Shown: positions 47,334-56,674, numbered from the stretch's first letter. The stretch is DNA of 64,000 bases from Flavobacterium aquariorum (GCF_003254745.1 NZ_QKXH01000004.1:1-64000); one strand, 5' to 3'. Program-made: numbers and translations. Notes: generated from the sequence alone by a model not told the origin.

Positions 47334-49760
47334 ATGAAGAAACTGATAAGTATTCTCGTTATATTTTTAGTATTTACACAAATGGCTTTGTCTCAAACAC
47401 GAGAAGTTAAAGTGTTAGATACCAATTGGAAATTCCAAAAAGGTGATTTTGAAGAGGCGTATAAAGTAAATTTTAATGATTCAAAATGGGAATCTGTAAC
47501 TGTTCCACATGATTGGGCAATTTACGGGCCTTTTGATAAAAATGTAGACATTCAGAAGGTCGCCATTGTTCAAAATGGAGAAAAAGTTGCTACCGAAAAA
47601 ACGGGACGAACAGGTGCTTTACCGCATATTGGAACAGCTTGGTATCGCAATAAATTTACATTGCCTAAAGATTCAAAAGGGAAAAAAATAATTCTGCTTT
47701 TTGAAGGTGCGATGAGCGAACCTCAAGTGTATTTAAACGGAAAAAAAGTTGGAGAATGGGCGTATGGCTATAGTTATTTTTACTTTGATGTTTCCCAATT
47801 TATACAAGAAGGAGAGAACATATTGTCTGTAAAACTAACCAATAAAGAATTTGCTTCCCGTTGGTATCCTGGTGCTGGTTTATATCGAAAAGTAAGTGTT
47901 ATTGTGAAAAATAACGAAAGCATTGAGCAATGGGGTCAGTTTGTAACCACTCCTTTTATAAGTGAAGAAATTGCTAAAGTTAATATTAAGACAAAAGCTT
48001 CTGGTGAAAACAGTCGTTTAGTCACTACTATTTTTGATGCTGAAGGAAAGAAACTAAATTCAGAGGAATCAACTTTGCAATTCGGAAAAGAGTTCGATCA
48101 AAATATAAAAGTAGAAAAGCCAAAATTATGGAGTCCTGAAACTCCTTATTTGTATAAAGCGGTTTCTCAATTGTATGTTGGAAAAGAACTGAAAGATGAG
48201 ATTTCAACACGTTTTGGAATTCGGGAAATAAAATACGAGGCCAATAAAGGTTTTAGCCTTAATGGAAAGATAACTAAATTTAAAGGAGTTTGTCTTCACC
48301 ACGATCTTGGTCCTCTTGGAGCAGCAGTAAATAAAGCCGCGTTGCGCAGGCAAATGATGATATTAAAAGATCTCGGCTGTAATGCGATACGCAGTTCGCA
48401 CAATATGCCTTCTTTCGAGCAGCTTGAATTGGCGGATGAAATGGGATTTTTGTTTTTAGCAGAGAGTTTTGATGAATGGGCAAAGCCAAAAGTAGAAAAT
48501 GGCTATCACCGTTTTTTTGATGAATATGCCGAAAAAGATATCGTGAATTTAGTTCACGCAACAAGAAATCATCCTTCTATCGTGATGTGGAGCGCTGGAA
48601 ATGAAGTCCCTGATCAATGGGGAGAAGCTGGTGTTAAACGCGCAAAATGGTTGCAGGAAATTTTTCATAGAGAAGACCCGACACGTCCGGTAACTGTTGG
48701 TATGGATCAAGTAAAAGCGACCATGGAATCTGGTTTTGGAGCGCTACTGGATATTCCGGGGCTGAATTACCGTGTGCATTTATATGATGAGGCGTTTAAT
48801 AAATTTCCGCAAGGGTTTATTTTAGGATCAGAAACAGCTTCAACTGTCAGCTCTAGAGGGATTTATAAATTCCCTGTAGTTCAGGAGAAAATGAAACAAT
48901 ATCCTGATTTTCAATCTTCCTCTTATGATTTGGAAGCCTGTAGCTGGTCAAATGTACCTGATGAAGATTTTGTGCTTCAAGATGATAAACCTTGGGTAAT
49001 TGGCGAATTTGTCTGGACTGGTTTTGATTATTTAGGAGAACCTACGCCTTATGATGAAAGCTGGCCGTCCCGAAGTTCTTATTTCGGAATTAACGATTTA
49101 GCAGGTTTGCCAAAAGACCGTTATTATTTATACCGAAGCCGTTGGAATACGGAGAAACCAACCCTTCATATCTTACCGCATTGGAACTGGGAAGGACGTG
49201 AAGGAGAAACAACTCCGGTTTTTGTATATACGAGTTACAACAGTGCTGAGCTTTTTATAAATGGCAAAAGCATGGGAGTGCAGAAAAAAAACAAAAATAC
49301 ACCTCAGAACCGCTATCGTCTGATGTGGATGGATGTGAAATATGAGCCGGGAACGGTAAAAGTGGTGGCTTTTGATGACAATGGTAAAGCTGTTGCTGAA
49401 GAAGAAATACATACTGCCGGTAAGCCTTATCAAATTGTTTTAAAAGCAGACAGGAAAACAATCACTGCCGATGGCCAAGATATATCTTTCGTAACAGTAT
49501 CTGTAGTTGACAAAAATGGAATTCCATGTCCTACAGCAACTAACCAATTAAAATTTAAGGTTACAGGAGCGGGTACTTACAGAGCTGCCTGCAATGGCGA
49601 TGCCACTTCACTCGAAATGTTTCATAAAGATACCATGAAACTTTTTAGCGGAAAACTGGTTGTGCTTGTAAAATCGACAACTACTACTGGTGATGTAAAA
49701 CTTGAAGTAAATGGCGCGGGGCTTAAGAGTGGTAAATTGACGTTGGTCTCTGCGAAATAA
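47334..49760 (+). CDS. Beta-galactosidase-type GH2 enzyme with extended C-terminus, exported
   Basis: 808 residues with a signal peptide (VFTQMALSQ). Domains: sugar-binding N-domain (VTVPHDWAIYGPFDK, WYRNKFTLPK), Ig-like domain, and a barrel. The barrel carries the acid/base Glu in VMWSAGNEVPDQWGEAG and the nucleophile Glu in PWVIGEFVWTGFDYLGEPTPYDE. At least two C-terminal Ig-like domains of the DUF4982/Big type follow (HWNWEGREGETTPVFVYTS, ADGQDISFVTVSVVDKNG). This architecture is common among Bacteroidota beta-galactosidases, though beta-glucuronidase and beta-mannosidase relatives exist. Position among GH53 and galKTE favours galactose release from galacto-oligosaccharides. Confidence 0.88.
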   Translation: MKKLISILVIFLVFTQMALSQTREVKVLDTNWKFQKGDFEEAYKVNFNDSKWESVTVPHDWAIYGPFDKNVDIQKVAIVQNGEKVATEKTGRTGALPHIGTAWYRNKFTLPKDSKGKKIILLFEGAMSEPQVYLNGKKVGEWAYGYSYFYFDVSQFIQEGENILSVKLTNKEFASRWYPGAGLYRKVSVIVKNNESIEQWGQFVTTPFISEEIAKVNIKTKASGENSRLVTTIFDAEGKKLNSEESTLQFGKEFDQNIKVEKPKLWSPETPYLYKAVSQLYVGKELKDEISTRFGIREIKYEANKGFSLNGKITKFKGVCLHHDLGPLGAAVNKAALRRQMMILKDLGCNAIRSSHNMPSFEQLELADEMGFLFLAESFDEWAKPKVENGYHRFFDEYAEKDIVNLVHATRNHPSIVMWSAGNEVPDQWGEAGVKRAKWLQEIFHREDPTRPVTVGMDQVKATMESGFGALLDIPGLNYRVHLYDEAFNKFPQGFILGSETASTVSSRGIYKFPVVQEKMKQYPDFQSSSYDLEACSWSNVPDEDFVLQDDKPWVIGEFVWTGFDYLGEPTPYDESWPSRSSYFGINDLAGLPKDRYYLYRSRWNTEKPTLHILPHWNWEGREGETTPVFVYTSYNSAELFINGKSMGVQKKNKNTPQNRYRLMWMDVKYEPGTVKVVAFDDNGKAVAEEEIHTAGKPYQIVLKADRKTITADGQDISFVTVSVVDKNGIPCPTATNQLKFKVTGAGTYRAACNGDATSLEMFHKDTMKLFSGKLVVLVKSTTTTGDVKLEVNGAGLKSGKLTLVSAK

Positions 49761-49801
49761 ACGGAAGACTTTAATAATTTCAAAATAATAATTTCAAAAT
49801 A

Positions 49802-50971
49802 ATGAACGATTTATTAATTAACAAAACGAACGCTTTTTTTAAGGAGAAATTTGGCGATGCTCCCGAAAAAGTAGTCCTTTCTCCAGGAAGAATTAACATC
49901 ATTGGCGAACATATCGATTATAATGACGGGTACGTTTTGCCTGCCGCGATTGACAAGATTATTTGTTTCGCTTTTGCAAAAAACAACTCGAAGCAATCCA
50001 AAATTGTAGCTATAGATTTAAATGAAGAATTTGAAGTCGATTTGACTAAAACCATTTCATTGAGTAAGGTGGTTTGGAGCAATTATATTTTGGGCGTAAT
50101 CAAGCAATTACAAGATAATGGCTTTTCGTTTGATGGTTTCAACTGTGTTTTTAGCAGTAATATTCCGGTTGGTTCTGGATTGTCTTCATCGGCAGCGTTA
50201 GAGTGTGGGACGATTTTCGGAATCAAGGAACTTTTCAATCTGTCAATTCCTAAAGTGGATATCGCCCTAATGGGGCAAAAAGCCGAACACTGGGTTGGAA
50301 TCAATTGCGGAATAATGGACCAGTTTTCGAGTGTGATGGGTTTAGAAAATAAAGTCATAAAAATTGATTGCAAAACGTTGGAATACGAATACCACAATGC
50401 CGATTTCAATGATTATTCCCTTATTTTATTCGACAGTAATGTAAAGCATTCTCTATTTTCTTCGGCTTACAATACCAGAAGAGAAGAGTGCGAAGAAGGT
50501 CTTTCGATTATAAAAAGTAACTTTCCTGGAATTACCAGTTTCAGGGATTGTACCGAAATCCATGTGTTACAATTAAAAGATAAAATGACTCCTAATGTAT
50601 TTGTCAGATGTCATTATGTGGTTAAAGAAATTCATCGTGTAGCCCTTGCATGCGAAGCTTTGGATAAAGGAGACATCGAAGCCTTAGGGAAATTGCTTTT
50701 TGAAACTCACGAAGGTTTGTCCAAAGAGTATTTGGTAAGTTGTGATGAGTTGGATTTTATAGTAGATACTCTAAAAAAGGAGGAAGCAGTAATTGGATCT
50801 CGATTAATGGGTGGCGGTTTTGGTGGTTGCACCATCAACTTGATTAAAAAAGGAGAAGAAGAAGCTATTAAATCAAAACTTACTAAGTTGTATAAAGAGG
50901 CTTTTGATATAGAATTGAAAATTTATGATGTAAAAATCGGAAACGGTACATCATTATATAATAGAAATTAA
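49802..50971 (+). CDS. galK: Galactokinase (GHMP family)
   Basis: Phosphorylates alpha-D-galactose with ATP. 389 residues, normal length. The galactokinase signature is SPGRINIIGEHIDYNDGYVLPAAI. The GHMP ATP-binding loop is PVGSGLSSSAALECG, the catalytic Asp region GINCGIMDQFSSVMG, and the C-terminal motif GSRLMGGGFGGCTINL. It starts the Leloir block 41 bp after the GH2 gene. galT follows after a single base, so the block is tightly coupled. Confidence 0.97.
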   Translation: MNDLLINKTNAFFKEKFGDAPEKVVLSPGRINIIGEHIDYNDGYVLPAAIDKIICFAFAKNNSKQSKIVAIDLNEEFEVDLTKTISLSKVVWSNYILGVIKQLQDNGFSFDGFNCVFSSNIPVGSGLSSSAALECGTIFGIKELFNLSIPKVDIALMGQKAEHWVGINCGIMDQFSSVMGLENKVIKIDCKTLEYEYHNADFNDYSLILFDSNVKHSLFSSAYNTRREECEEGLSIIKSNFPGITSFRDCTEIHVLQLKDKMTPNVFVRCHYVVKEIHRVALACEALDKGDIEALGKLLFETHEGLSKEYLVSCDELDFIVDTLKKEEAVIGSRLMGGGFGGCTINLIKKGEEEAIKSKLTKLYKEAFDIELKIYDVKIGNGTSLYNRN

Positions 50972-50972
50972 G

Positions 50973-52022
50973 ATGAGAAATTTTGATATAAACGAAGATC
51001 CGCACAGACGTTTCAATCCATTAATTAACGAATGGGTTTTGGTGTCTCCGCACAGGGCGAAAAGACCTTGGCAAGGACAAAACGAAAAAATCCATACGGA
51101 TGAACTTCCGGAATACGATGCAACTTGTTATTTGTGTCCAGGAAATGTGCGTGCCAATGGTGAAAACAATCCTAAGTATGAATCGAGTTTTGTTTTTGAG
51201 AATGACTTTGCAGCCGTAAAACAAGAACCAATTTTGTTTGAAGAGGAGTTAAAACCAACTTTCTTCAAAGCAGTTCCAGAACGTGGTATTGCCAAAGTGG
51301 TTTGTTTCTCGCCAAGACACGATTTGACTTTGCCAGAAATGGATCTTCCCGGTATTGAGACTATTATTAGAACTTGGCAGAAAGAATACACCGAATTAGG
51401 AAGTGTAGATTACATCAACCACGTTCAGATTTTCGAAAATAAGGGGAGTGTTATGGGTTGCAGCAATCCGCATCCACATGGGCAAATATGGGCGCAATCT
51501 TCTTTGCCTACCCAAGTGGAGAAAACACAAAACAGCTTGAAAGCCTATTTCGATAAAAATCAAAGCAATCTTTTGCTGGATTATTTGAAAGAAGAATTAA
51601 AGTTAAACGAACGTATCGTAATTGAGAATGAACATTTTGTGGCTCTAGTTCCTTTTTGGGCAATTTGGCCATTTGAAACAATGATTATCAGTAAAAGACA
51701 TATCACAAAAATAACGGAGTTCACTTCAGAAGAAGTTTCAGCCTATGCTTCAATTTTAAAGGCATTAACGATAAAATACGATAATCTTTTTGAAACCTCA
51801 TTTCCATATTCTTCGGGTATTCATCAAGCGCCAACAGATGGTGAAGAGTATCCGGAATGGCAATTTCACATGCATTTTTATCCGCCGTTGTTACGTTCGG
51901 CTTCCGTAAAGAAATTTATGGTAGGTTACGAAATGATGGGAGAAGCACAAAGAGACATTACTCCAGAAAAAAGTGCTGCAGTATTGAAAGCACTTCCGGG
52001 GGTACATTATAAAAACAAATAA
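50973..52022 (+). CDS. galT: Galactose-1-phosphate uridylyltransferase
   Basis: Exchanges UMP between UDP-glucose and galactose 1-phosphate. 349 residues. The active-site His-Pro-His lies in GCSNPHPHGQIWAQSSLP. The N-terminal RFNPLINEWVLVSPHRAKRPWQGQ is diagnostic. The C-terminal half holds FHMHFYPPLLRSA (second HxH, metal-associated). One zinc-site region, TCYLCPGNVRANGENNP, keeps the C-x2-type cysteines. It lies one base after galK and one base before galE. Confidence 0.97.
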   Translation: MRNFDINEDPHRRFNPLINEWVLVSPHRAKRPWQGQNEKIHTDELPEYDATCYLCPGNVRANGENNPKYESSFVFENDFAAVKQEPILFEEELKPTFFKAVPERGIAKVVCFSPRHDLTLPEMDLPGIETIIRTWQKEYTELGSVDYINHVQIFENKGSVMGCSNPHPHGQIWAQSSLPTQVEKTQNSLKAYFDKNQSNLLLDYLKEELKLNERIVIENEHFVALVPFWAIWPFETMIISKRHITKITEFTSEEVSAYASILKALTIKYDNLFETSFPYSSGIHQAPTDGEEYPEWQFHMHFYPPLLRSASVKKFMVGYEMMGEAQRDITPEKSAAVLKALPGVHYKNK

Positions 52023-52023
52023 G

Positions 52024-53058
52024 ATGAGTAAGATAGTAGTAACAGGCGGTTTGGGTTTCATAGGATCGCATACCGTTGTCGAATTGCAAAATCAAGGTTT
52101 CGAAGTGGTAGTAATAGATAATCTTTCTAATTCTTCTATTGGAGTTTTGGATGGAATTGAACGTATTACAGGTAAAAAACCGATTTTTTCAGCAATCGAT
52201 TTAAGAGAAAAATTGGCTGTCCAAAGTTTCTTTATGGAACATAATGATGTTGCGGGAGTAATCCATTTTGCAGCTTCAAAAGCAGTTGGCGAAAGCGTGA
52301 AAAACCCTTTGTTGTATTATGAAAACAATTTGGGTGCCTTAGTTTATATTTTGCAGGAATTAGAGAAAAAGAAAGAAGCTCATTTTATCTTCAGTTCGTC
52401 TTGTACGGTTTACGGTCAAGCCGAAGTGATGCCTATTGCCGAAACAACTCCGATCCAACCGGCTTTGTCTCCTTACGGGAATACAAAACAGATAGGCGAG
52501 GAAATTATTTCTGATGTTGTGAAAGTGAGCGCTATTAATGCTATTTTACTGCGTTATTTCAATCCAATCGGCGCACATCCGTCTGGTGAAATAGGAGAAT
52601 TACCTATTGGTGTGCCTCAAAATTTAGTTCCATTCATTACTCAAGCCGGAATGGGTTTACGTGCTGAATTATCGGTTTACGGAAATGATTACCCAACGGT
52701 TGATGGGACTTGTGTTCGCGATTATATTCACGTAGTCGATTTGGCGAAAGCCCACGTAATTGCTTTGCAAAGATTATTGGATAAAAAGAATGCTGAACCA
52801 TTGGAAATTTTCAATTTGGGGACGGGAACGGGAAGTTCTGTATTGGAAGTGATTGCTGCCTTTGAAAAAGTAAGTGGTCAAAAATTGCCATACAAAATTG
52901 TGGAAAGAAGAGAAGGTGATGTGACTTCGGCTTATGCCAATACCGATAAAGCAAATACTGTTTTGGGTTGGAAAACCGTTTCGACACTGGAAGAAGCCAT
53001 GGACAGTGCTTGGAAATGGGAACAAAAGATTCGAACCAGTCCTGAATTTGCATCATAA
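52024..53058 (+). CDS. galE: UDP-glucose 4-epimerase
   Basis: Interconverts UDP-galactose and UDP-glucose, closing the Leloir cycle. 344 residues of the extended short-chain dehydrogenase family. The Rossmann motif is GGLGFIGSHTV. DNLSNSSIGVLDGI, the catalytic SSSCTVYG and YGNTK (Ser, Tyr-x3-Lys), and the substrate loop RYFNPIGAHPSGEIGE follow. The C-terminus has NLGTGTGSSVLEVIAAFEK. It is the last gene of the galM-to-galE unit; no clear terminator follows before the symporter promoter region. Confidence 0.97.
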   Translation: MSKIVVTGGLGFIGSHTVVELQNQGFEVVVIDNLSNSSIGVLDGIERITGKKPIFSAIDLREKLAVQSFFMEHNDVAGVIHFAASKAVGESVKNPLLYYENNLGALVYILQELEKKKEAHFIFSSSCTVYGQAEVMPIAETTPIQPALSPYGNTKQIGEEIISDVVKVSAINAILLRYFNPIGAHPSGEIGELPIGVPQNLVPFITQAGMGLRAELSVYGNDYPTVDGTCVRDYIHVVDLAKAHVIALQRLLDKKNAEPLEIFNLGTGTGSSVLEVIAAFEKVSGQKLPYKIVERREGDVTSAYANTDKANTVLGWKTVSTLEEAMDSAWKWEQKIRTSPEFAS

Positions 53059-53118
53059 TAATTAGATTTAAACAGGTTAATCGTACTGTTTTGGGTTGTT
53101 TTGTGCTAAATTAAAAAT

Positions 53119-53137
53119 AAATGTAAAAAATACATTT
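53119..53137. promoter_or_regulatory. Putative AraR operator upstream of the symporter
   Basis: AAATGT-AAAAAAT-ACATTT, perfect 6-bp arms with the standard 7-bp spacer, 235 bp before the symporter start. It is the only AraR-type site right of the galactan locus and links the transporter to arabinose control. Confidence 0.7.
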
Positions 53138-53166
53138 ATAAGTATTAAAAATAAATATTTTTATTT

Positions 53167-53174
53167 TACATTTG
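53167..53174 (+). promoter_or_regulatory. Candidate -7 element of the symporter promoter
   Basis: TACATTTG fits TAnnTTTG, 29 nt after the AraR-type site. It would give a leader of about 190 nt, in which I see no other clear element. Confidence 0.45.
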
Positions 53175-53371
53175 GCTTCAATAATTCATAAAAAAATAAT
53201 GGAATTAAAATACATATGATATTTTACAGCTGATTACATTGCCAAATCACAATGTTTTTTCTAAAAGGAAGTGTTTTAATACCAAGAAGCAGTAGATTTC
53301 AGTTTACAAAATATAAGAACAAAAGAATAACCACATTTTATTAATATTAATTTCTATAAAACTATTTACTC

Positions 53372-55057
53372 ATGAGCCAGAACCTCGCTTTTGCGGATTA
53401 CGCAGTATTTATTATTTATTTTGTCGTGGTATCCACTTACGGATACATGATTTATCGCAAGCGTGAAAAAAACGAACACGATGCCAAAGCTTACTTCCTT
53501 GCAGAAGGAACATTAACTTGGTGGGCTATCGGAGCTTCATTAATCGCTTCAAACATTTCGGCTGAACAATTTATTGGGATGAGTGGTGAAGGATTCTTTT
53601 TGGGAGTTGCGGTTGCCGCATATGAGTGGATTGCTGCTATCGCTTTGATAATCATCGCAATTTGGTTTATTCCTGTTTATTTGAAAAACAAGATTTATAC
53701 CATGCCCCAATTTTTGAAAACAAGATATAACGAATCTACAGCTTTGATTATGGCTGTTTTTTGGTTGTTTTTATATGTTTTTGTGAATTTAACTTCTATT
53801 TTGTACTTAGGGGCTGTTGCCATCAACGGACTTGCAGGGGGTGAATATCTGCATGTAATTATGATTGGTTTGGCTGTTTTTGCTTTGCTTATCTCTTTGG
53901 GAGGTATGAAAGTAGTAGCTTATACTGACGTAATTCAAGTAGCCGTTTTAATCATTGGAGGATTGGTTACTTCTTACATTGCTTTGACTACTGTTGGGCA
54001 CTATTTTGGTTTTGGCCAAGATGCAATCGCTGGTTTCAAAGTATTGATGGAAAAAGCTCCGGAACATTTCAAAATGATTATTCCAAGACCGACAGCTACA
54101 TCTTCTCAACTGGAAATCAATAAGTATCTTACTTTTCCGGGAATGATGTCTTATTTGGCGGGTATTTGGATTATCAATCTTAACTATTGGGGCTGTAATC
54201 AATACATCACTCAAAGAGCATTGGGAGCTGATTTGCAAACGGCTCGTACTGGTATTTTGTTTGCGGGTATGTTGAAATTGTTAATGCCGCTTATCGTAAT
54301 GTTGCCAGGTATCGCTGCTTTTGTTTTATACGAAAACGGACATTTACCACAATTAGTTGGTGGAAAAGATGGGGCTTATTCTGCAATGTTGACTTTCCTT
54401 CCAACAGGCTTAAAAGGATTATCTGTGGCGGCTTTGACGGCAGCTATAGTAGCCTCTTTGGCCGGTAAAGTAAACAGTATCTCTACTATTTATACCTTGG
54501 ACGTACACAAAAAATACATTCAAAAAAGTGCTACAGATAGAGCTCAGGTAAATATTGGTAAATACGCTGTTTTTGCAGCGATGGTTCTTGCTGTTATGTT
54601 TACTTGGAATGACTTGTTAGGAATTGGTGGTGTTGGTGGTTTCACTTACATCCAAAAATATACTGGATTTATTAGCCCAGGAGTATTTGCAATGTTTATT
54701 CTAGGTATGTTCTGGAAAAGAACAACTGGTACAGCTGCAATTGTAGGTGTAATTTCAGGGTTCTTATTATCGGTATTTTTTAATGAATTTGCACCTGCAA
54801 TACTTGGAAATGAAACTTTGTTGTATACCGCTTGGCCTAATGGAAAAGGTGGTTTCGAAATTCCATTCCATATCTGTATGGGATTGTCATTCTTGTTTAC
54901 GATGCTTTTAATGATTGGAATCAGTTTTGCTGGACCAAAAGTGAATCCAAAAGCATTCGAATTGGATACTGAAATGTTTAAAGTTAAACCGCAAACAACA
55001 GTGTTAATTGTAATTACATTATTGATTATTTGTGCTTTGTACGTGAAGTTCTGGTAA
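53372..55057 (+). CDS. Sodium/sugar symporter (SSS / SLC5 family)
   Basis: 561 residues with about 14 hydrophobic segments. The closest family pattern is that of bacterial sodium/galactose-type symporters: AYFLAEGTLTWWAIGASLIASNISAEQFIGMSG, AAYEWIAAIALIIIAIWFIP, YTMPQFLKTRYN, GIWIINLNYWGCNQYITQRALGA, and SLAGKVNSISTIYTLD (sodium-site region). It carries monosaccharide across the inner membrane. Galactose would suit the neighbouring Leloir genes. However, the AraR-type operator upstream argues for L-arabinose, or for both sugars. A terminator follows. Confidence 0.9.
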   Translation: MSQNLAFADYAVFIIYFVVVSTYGYMIYRKREKNEHDAKAYFLAEGTLTWWAIGASLIASNISAEQFIGMSGEGFFLGVAVAAYEWIAAIALIIIAIWFIPVYLKNKIYTMPQFLKTRYNESTALIMAVFWLFLYVFVNLTSILYLGAVAINGLAGGEYLHVIMIGLAVFALLISLGGMKVVAYTDVIQVAVLIIGGLVTSYIALTTVGHYFGFGQDAIAGFKVLMEKAPEHFKMIIPRPTATSSQLEINKYLTFPGMMSYLAGIWIINLNYWGCNQYITQRALGADLQTARTGILFAGMLKLLMPLIVMLPGIAAFVLYENGHLPQLVGGKDGAYSAMLTFLPTGLKGLSVAALTAAIVASLAGKVNSISTIYTLDVHKKYIQKSATDRAQVNIGKYAVFAAMVLAVMFTWNDLLGIGGVGGFTYIQKYTGFISPGVFAMFILGMFWKRTTGTAAIVGVISGFLLSVFFNEFAPAILGNETLLYTAWPNGKGGFEIPFHICMGLSFLFTMLLMIGISFAGPKVNPKAFELDTEMFKVKPQTTVLIVITLLIICALYVKFW

Positions 55058-55076
55058 TAAAGTTTGTTAGTTAGTT

Positions 55077-55117
55077 AAAAAGTGTGAAGCTAAATTCGTT
55101 TGGTTTCACACTTTTTT
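55077..55117 (+). terminator. Terminator after the symporter
   Basis: AAAAAGTGTGAA (55077-55088) pairs with TTTCACACTTTTT (55104-55116) and T residues continue. The A run on the other side may also end the convergent DinB-like gene's transcript. Confidence 0.88.
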
Positions 55118-55133
55118 TATGCGGCTAATTTGT

Positions 55134-55619
55134 CTAAATTTCTAATGCCGTTTTGAAATTCTCTATTTGTCTTCGATGTCTTAAAATATGTACGATTGCA
55201 TGTTCAAATAATTGTTCAACATCATAGATTTGTCCCCAAGATGTCTTTATTTTCTCAGATTCGTTAAAGCTTTCTAGGTCATCATCATAAATAATGTCAA
55301 ACGTTTCATATGTATACAATAGAACATTATTTAGATCTTCTTTATATTCTTCTACAGATTTACGAATTTCTTTTTTTGGACGTTCAATAGTTGCATCTCT
55401 TAAATTCCGAATATAAACAGAATATGCGTATCCAGAATTCACTACATGAGTAAGTATACTTTGAATTGATTTACAATCTTCGTCATTAGTTCCTGGGGTA
55501 ATTGCCATAACTAACTTGTCGTCAGGGATATTCTGAATTACATTTTGCAATTCTATGATTACTTTCTTGTATTCGGAAAGTAGCGCATTTACAGCATTTT
55601 TGCTTTTATTTATAATCAT
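55134..55619 (-). CDS. DinB-like putative metal-dependent protein
   Basis: The start MIINKSKNAVNALL is preferred over one 39 bp upstream. The resulting 161 residues are mostly helical, as in the four-helix DinB/YfiT superfamily. The three family histidines are visible: one in SILTHVVNSGYAY and two in the C-terminal VEQLFEHAIVHILRHRRQIENF. Such proteins bind a metal ion, and some act as thiol S-transferases. The specific reaction here is unknown. It has no evident link to its sugar-use neighbours. It is the only gene on its strand between the symporter terminator and the putative small RNA. Confidence 0.72.
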   Translation of the reverse strand: MIINKSKNAVNALLSEYKKVIIELQNVIQNIPDDKLVMAITPGTNDEDCKSIQSILTHVVNSGYAYSVYIRNLRDATIERPKKEIRKSVEEYKEDLNNVLLYTYETFDIIYDDDLESFNESEKIKTSWGQIYDVEQLFEHAIVHILRHRRQIENFKTALEI

Positions 55620-55762
55620 TTTAATTTCTTGGTTTTTCTGCTGAATAAATAGTTGCAATTAACTAAAGCATCGATGAGGTAAAATTAGGGAATACTGCCG
55701 TATGCTTTTGGTTAACGAAAGTTAAATTTTGGAATTAAGTATTGTCAATTTAAAAATTATGA

Positions 55763-55801
55763 TTAACTTGTGGTCAAATTAACTATAAGGCAATAATTTG
55801 A
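55763..55801 (+). promoter_or_regulatory. Xyl-operator-like site and weak promoter in a gene-free stretch
   Basis: Bases 55765-55789 match 57747-57771 of the xylB promoter at 21 of 25 positions (shared ACTTGT-GTCAAATTAAC-ATAA). A -7-like TTAACTTG (55763-55770) and a TTG 18 nt upstream accompany it. TCAAATTA (55774-55781) and TAATTTGA (55794-55801) form their own 8-bp dyad. No protein gene follows on the plus strand. Confidence 0.5.
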
Positions 55802-55888
55802 AGATATATTTTGTTATAAAAAGGAGTTTTGATTAGTTATTGGTACTCCAGACCCGATAGTTTGATTATCTATCGGGTCTTTTTTTTG
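55772..55888 (+). ncRNA. Putative small RNA between the DinB-like and Nudix-regulator genes
   Basis: The stretch has a promoter/operator-like start (55763-55801) and a strong plus-strand terminator at 55850-55888. It contains no ATG-initiated frame between them. A small stem GGAGT / ACTCC (55823-55827 and 55845-55849) precedes the terminator stem. Both flanking genes are on the minus strand, so nothing else needs a plus-strand terminator here. The predicted transcript is about 110-120 nt. No known RNA family is recognised. Confidence 0.4.
55850..55888 (+). terminator. Strong plus-strand terminator without an upstream gene
   Basis: AGACCCGATAG / CTATCGGGTCT (55850-55860 and 55870-55880), 11-bp G/C-containing stem, 9-nt loop, followed by a run of T to 55887. 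The T run lies on the plus strand only. Confidence 0.85.
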
Positions 55889-55981
55889 TTATATGAGATA
55901 AACAAGATTATAGTATGGATTTGGATAGTGAAGATTCAGTAAAAACTAAATAGCTCCTAAGTAAATGAATTTTACACGAGA

Positions 55982-56674
55982 TTAAAATTCGAAATTAAAT
56001 CCTTTTTCGGTAAGTTTCTCGTAAATTTCAGCATCAAATTTGTACAATTTTGCAGCTCTATGCGAAACATCTTGTTGTTTTTCATCCAATGGAACCAATA
56101 ATTTCATGTGTAGAATTTTTCTACGAAAATTAGATTTATCCAATTCAATCCCTAATATTTCTTCGTAAAGATGCATTAATTGTAATAATGTAAATTTCTC
56201 GGGTAATAGATTAAATCCTATAGGAGCTTGGCGTACACGATTGCGTAATTGCATCAGACTAAAATCTAAAATTTCGTTGTGGTCAAAAATCAAATTTGGT
56301 ATATCATTGATTTTGTACCATTTCGCTTCCCTCAGGGTAACACTGGCTTTTATATTATAGTCTTCTCGGTTTACCAATGTATAATAGGCAATGGTTACAA
56401 CTCTTCTTTTGCTTACACGATTTGGATTGGTAAATGCTTTTAATTGCTCTAAATAGATATTATCAAGACTAGTTAGTTCGTATAATATACGTTGAGCAGC
56501 GTCATCAATGCTTTCTTTTTTTCGTAACCAACCTCCAAGAAGTCCCCATTTTCCTGTGCTTTCTCCCTCAGCATGTTGTACTAAGAGTACTTCAAGACTT
56601 TCTTTATTAAATCCAAATATAACGCAATCAATAGTGATTTCCTCAATAGTTGGTTCTTTAAGGTATGTGGTCAT
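55982..56674 (-). CDS. Nudix-derived (NrtR-family) regulator B
   Basis: 230 residues: Nudix-like sensor domain (about 1-140; ITIDCVIFGFNKESLEVLLVQHAEG) and C-terminal winged helix (about 144-230; RNRVRQAPIGFNLLPEKFTLLQLMH). The Nudix box GGWLRKKESIDDAAQRILYE then LTSL lacks the second and last catalytic glutamates and the conserved Gly, so it should sense rather than hydrolyse. The winged helix differs from that of the gene just upstream at only 3 of about 86 residues, while the sensor domains differ far more. It lies 60 bp after its paralogue, probably in one transcript. Beside the xylose genes, a role in xylose or related pentose sensing is likely. Confidence 0.85.
   Translation of the reverse strand: MTTYLKEPTIEEITIDCVIFGFNKESLEVLLVQHAEGESTGKWGLLGGWLRKKESIDDAAQRILYELTSLDNIYLEQLKAFTNPNRVSKRRVVTIAYYTLVNREDYNIKASVTLREAKWYKINDIPNLIFDHNEILDFSLMQLRNRVRQAPIGFNLLPEKFTLLQLMHLYEEILGIELDKSNFRRKILHMKLLVPLDEKQQDVSHRAAKLYKFDAEIYEKLTEKGFNFEF

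Noticed and set aside
48280..48564. Minus-strand open frame opposite the second GH2 gene
   Set aside because: It is fully inside a well-supported GH2 barrel on the other strand and has no recognisable domain.
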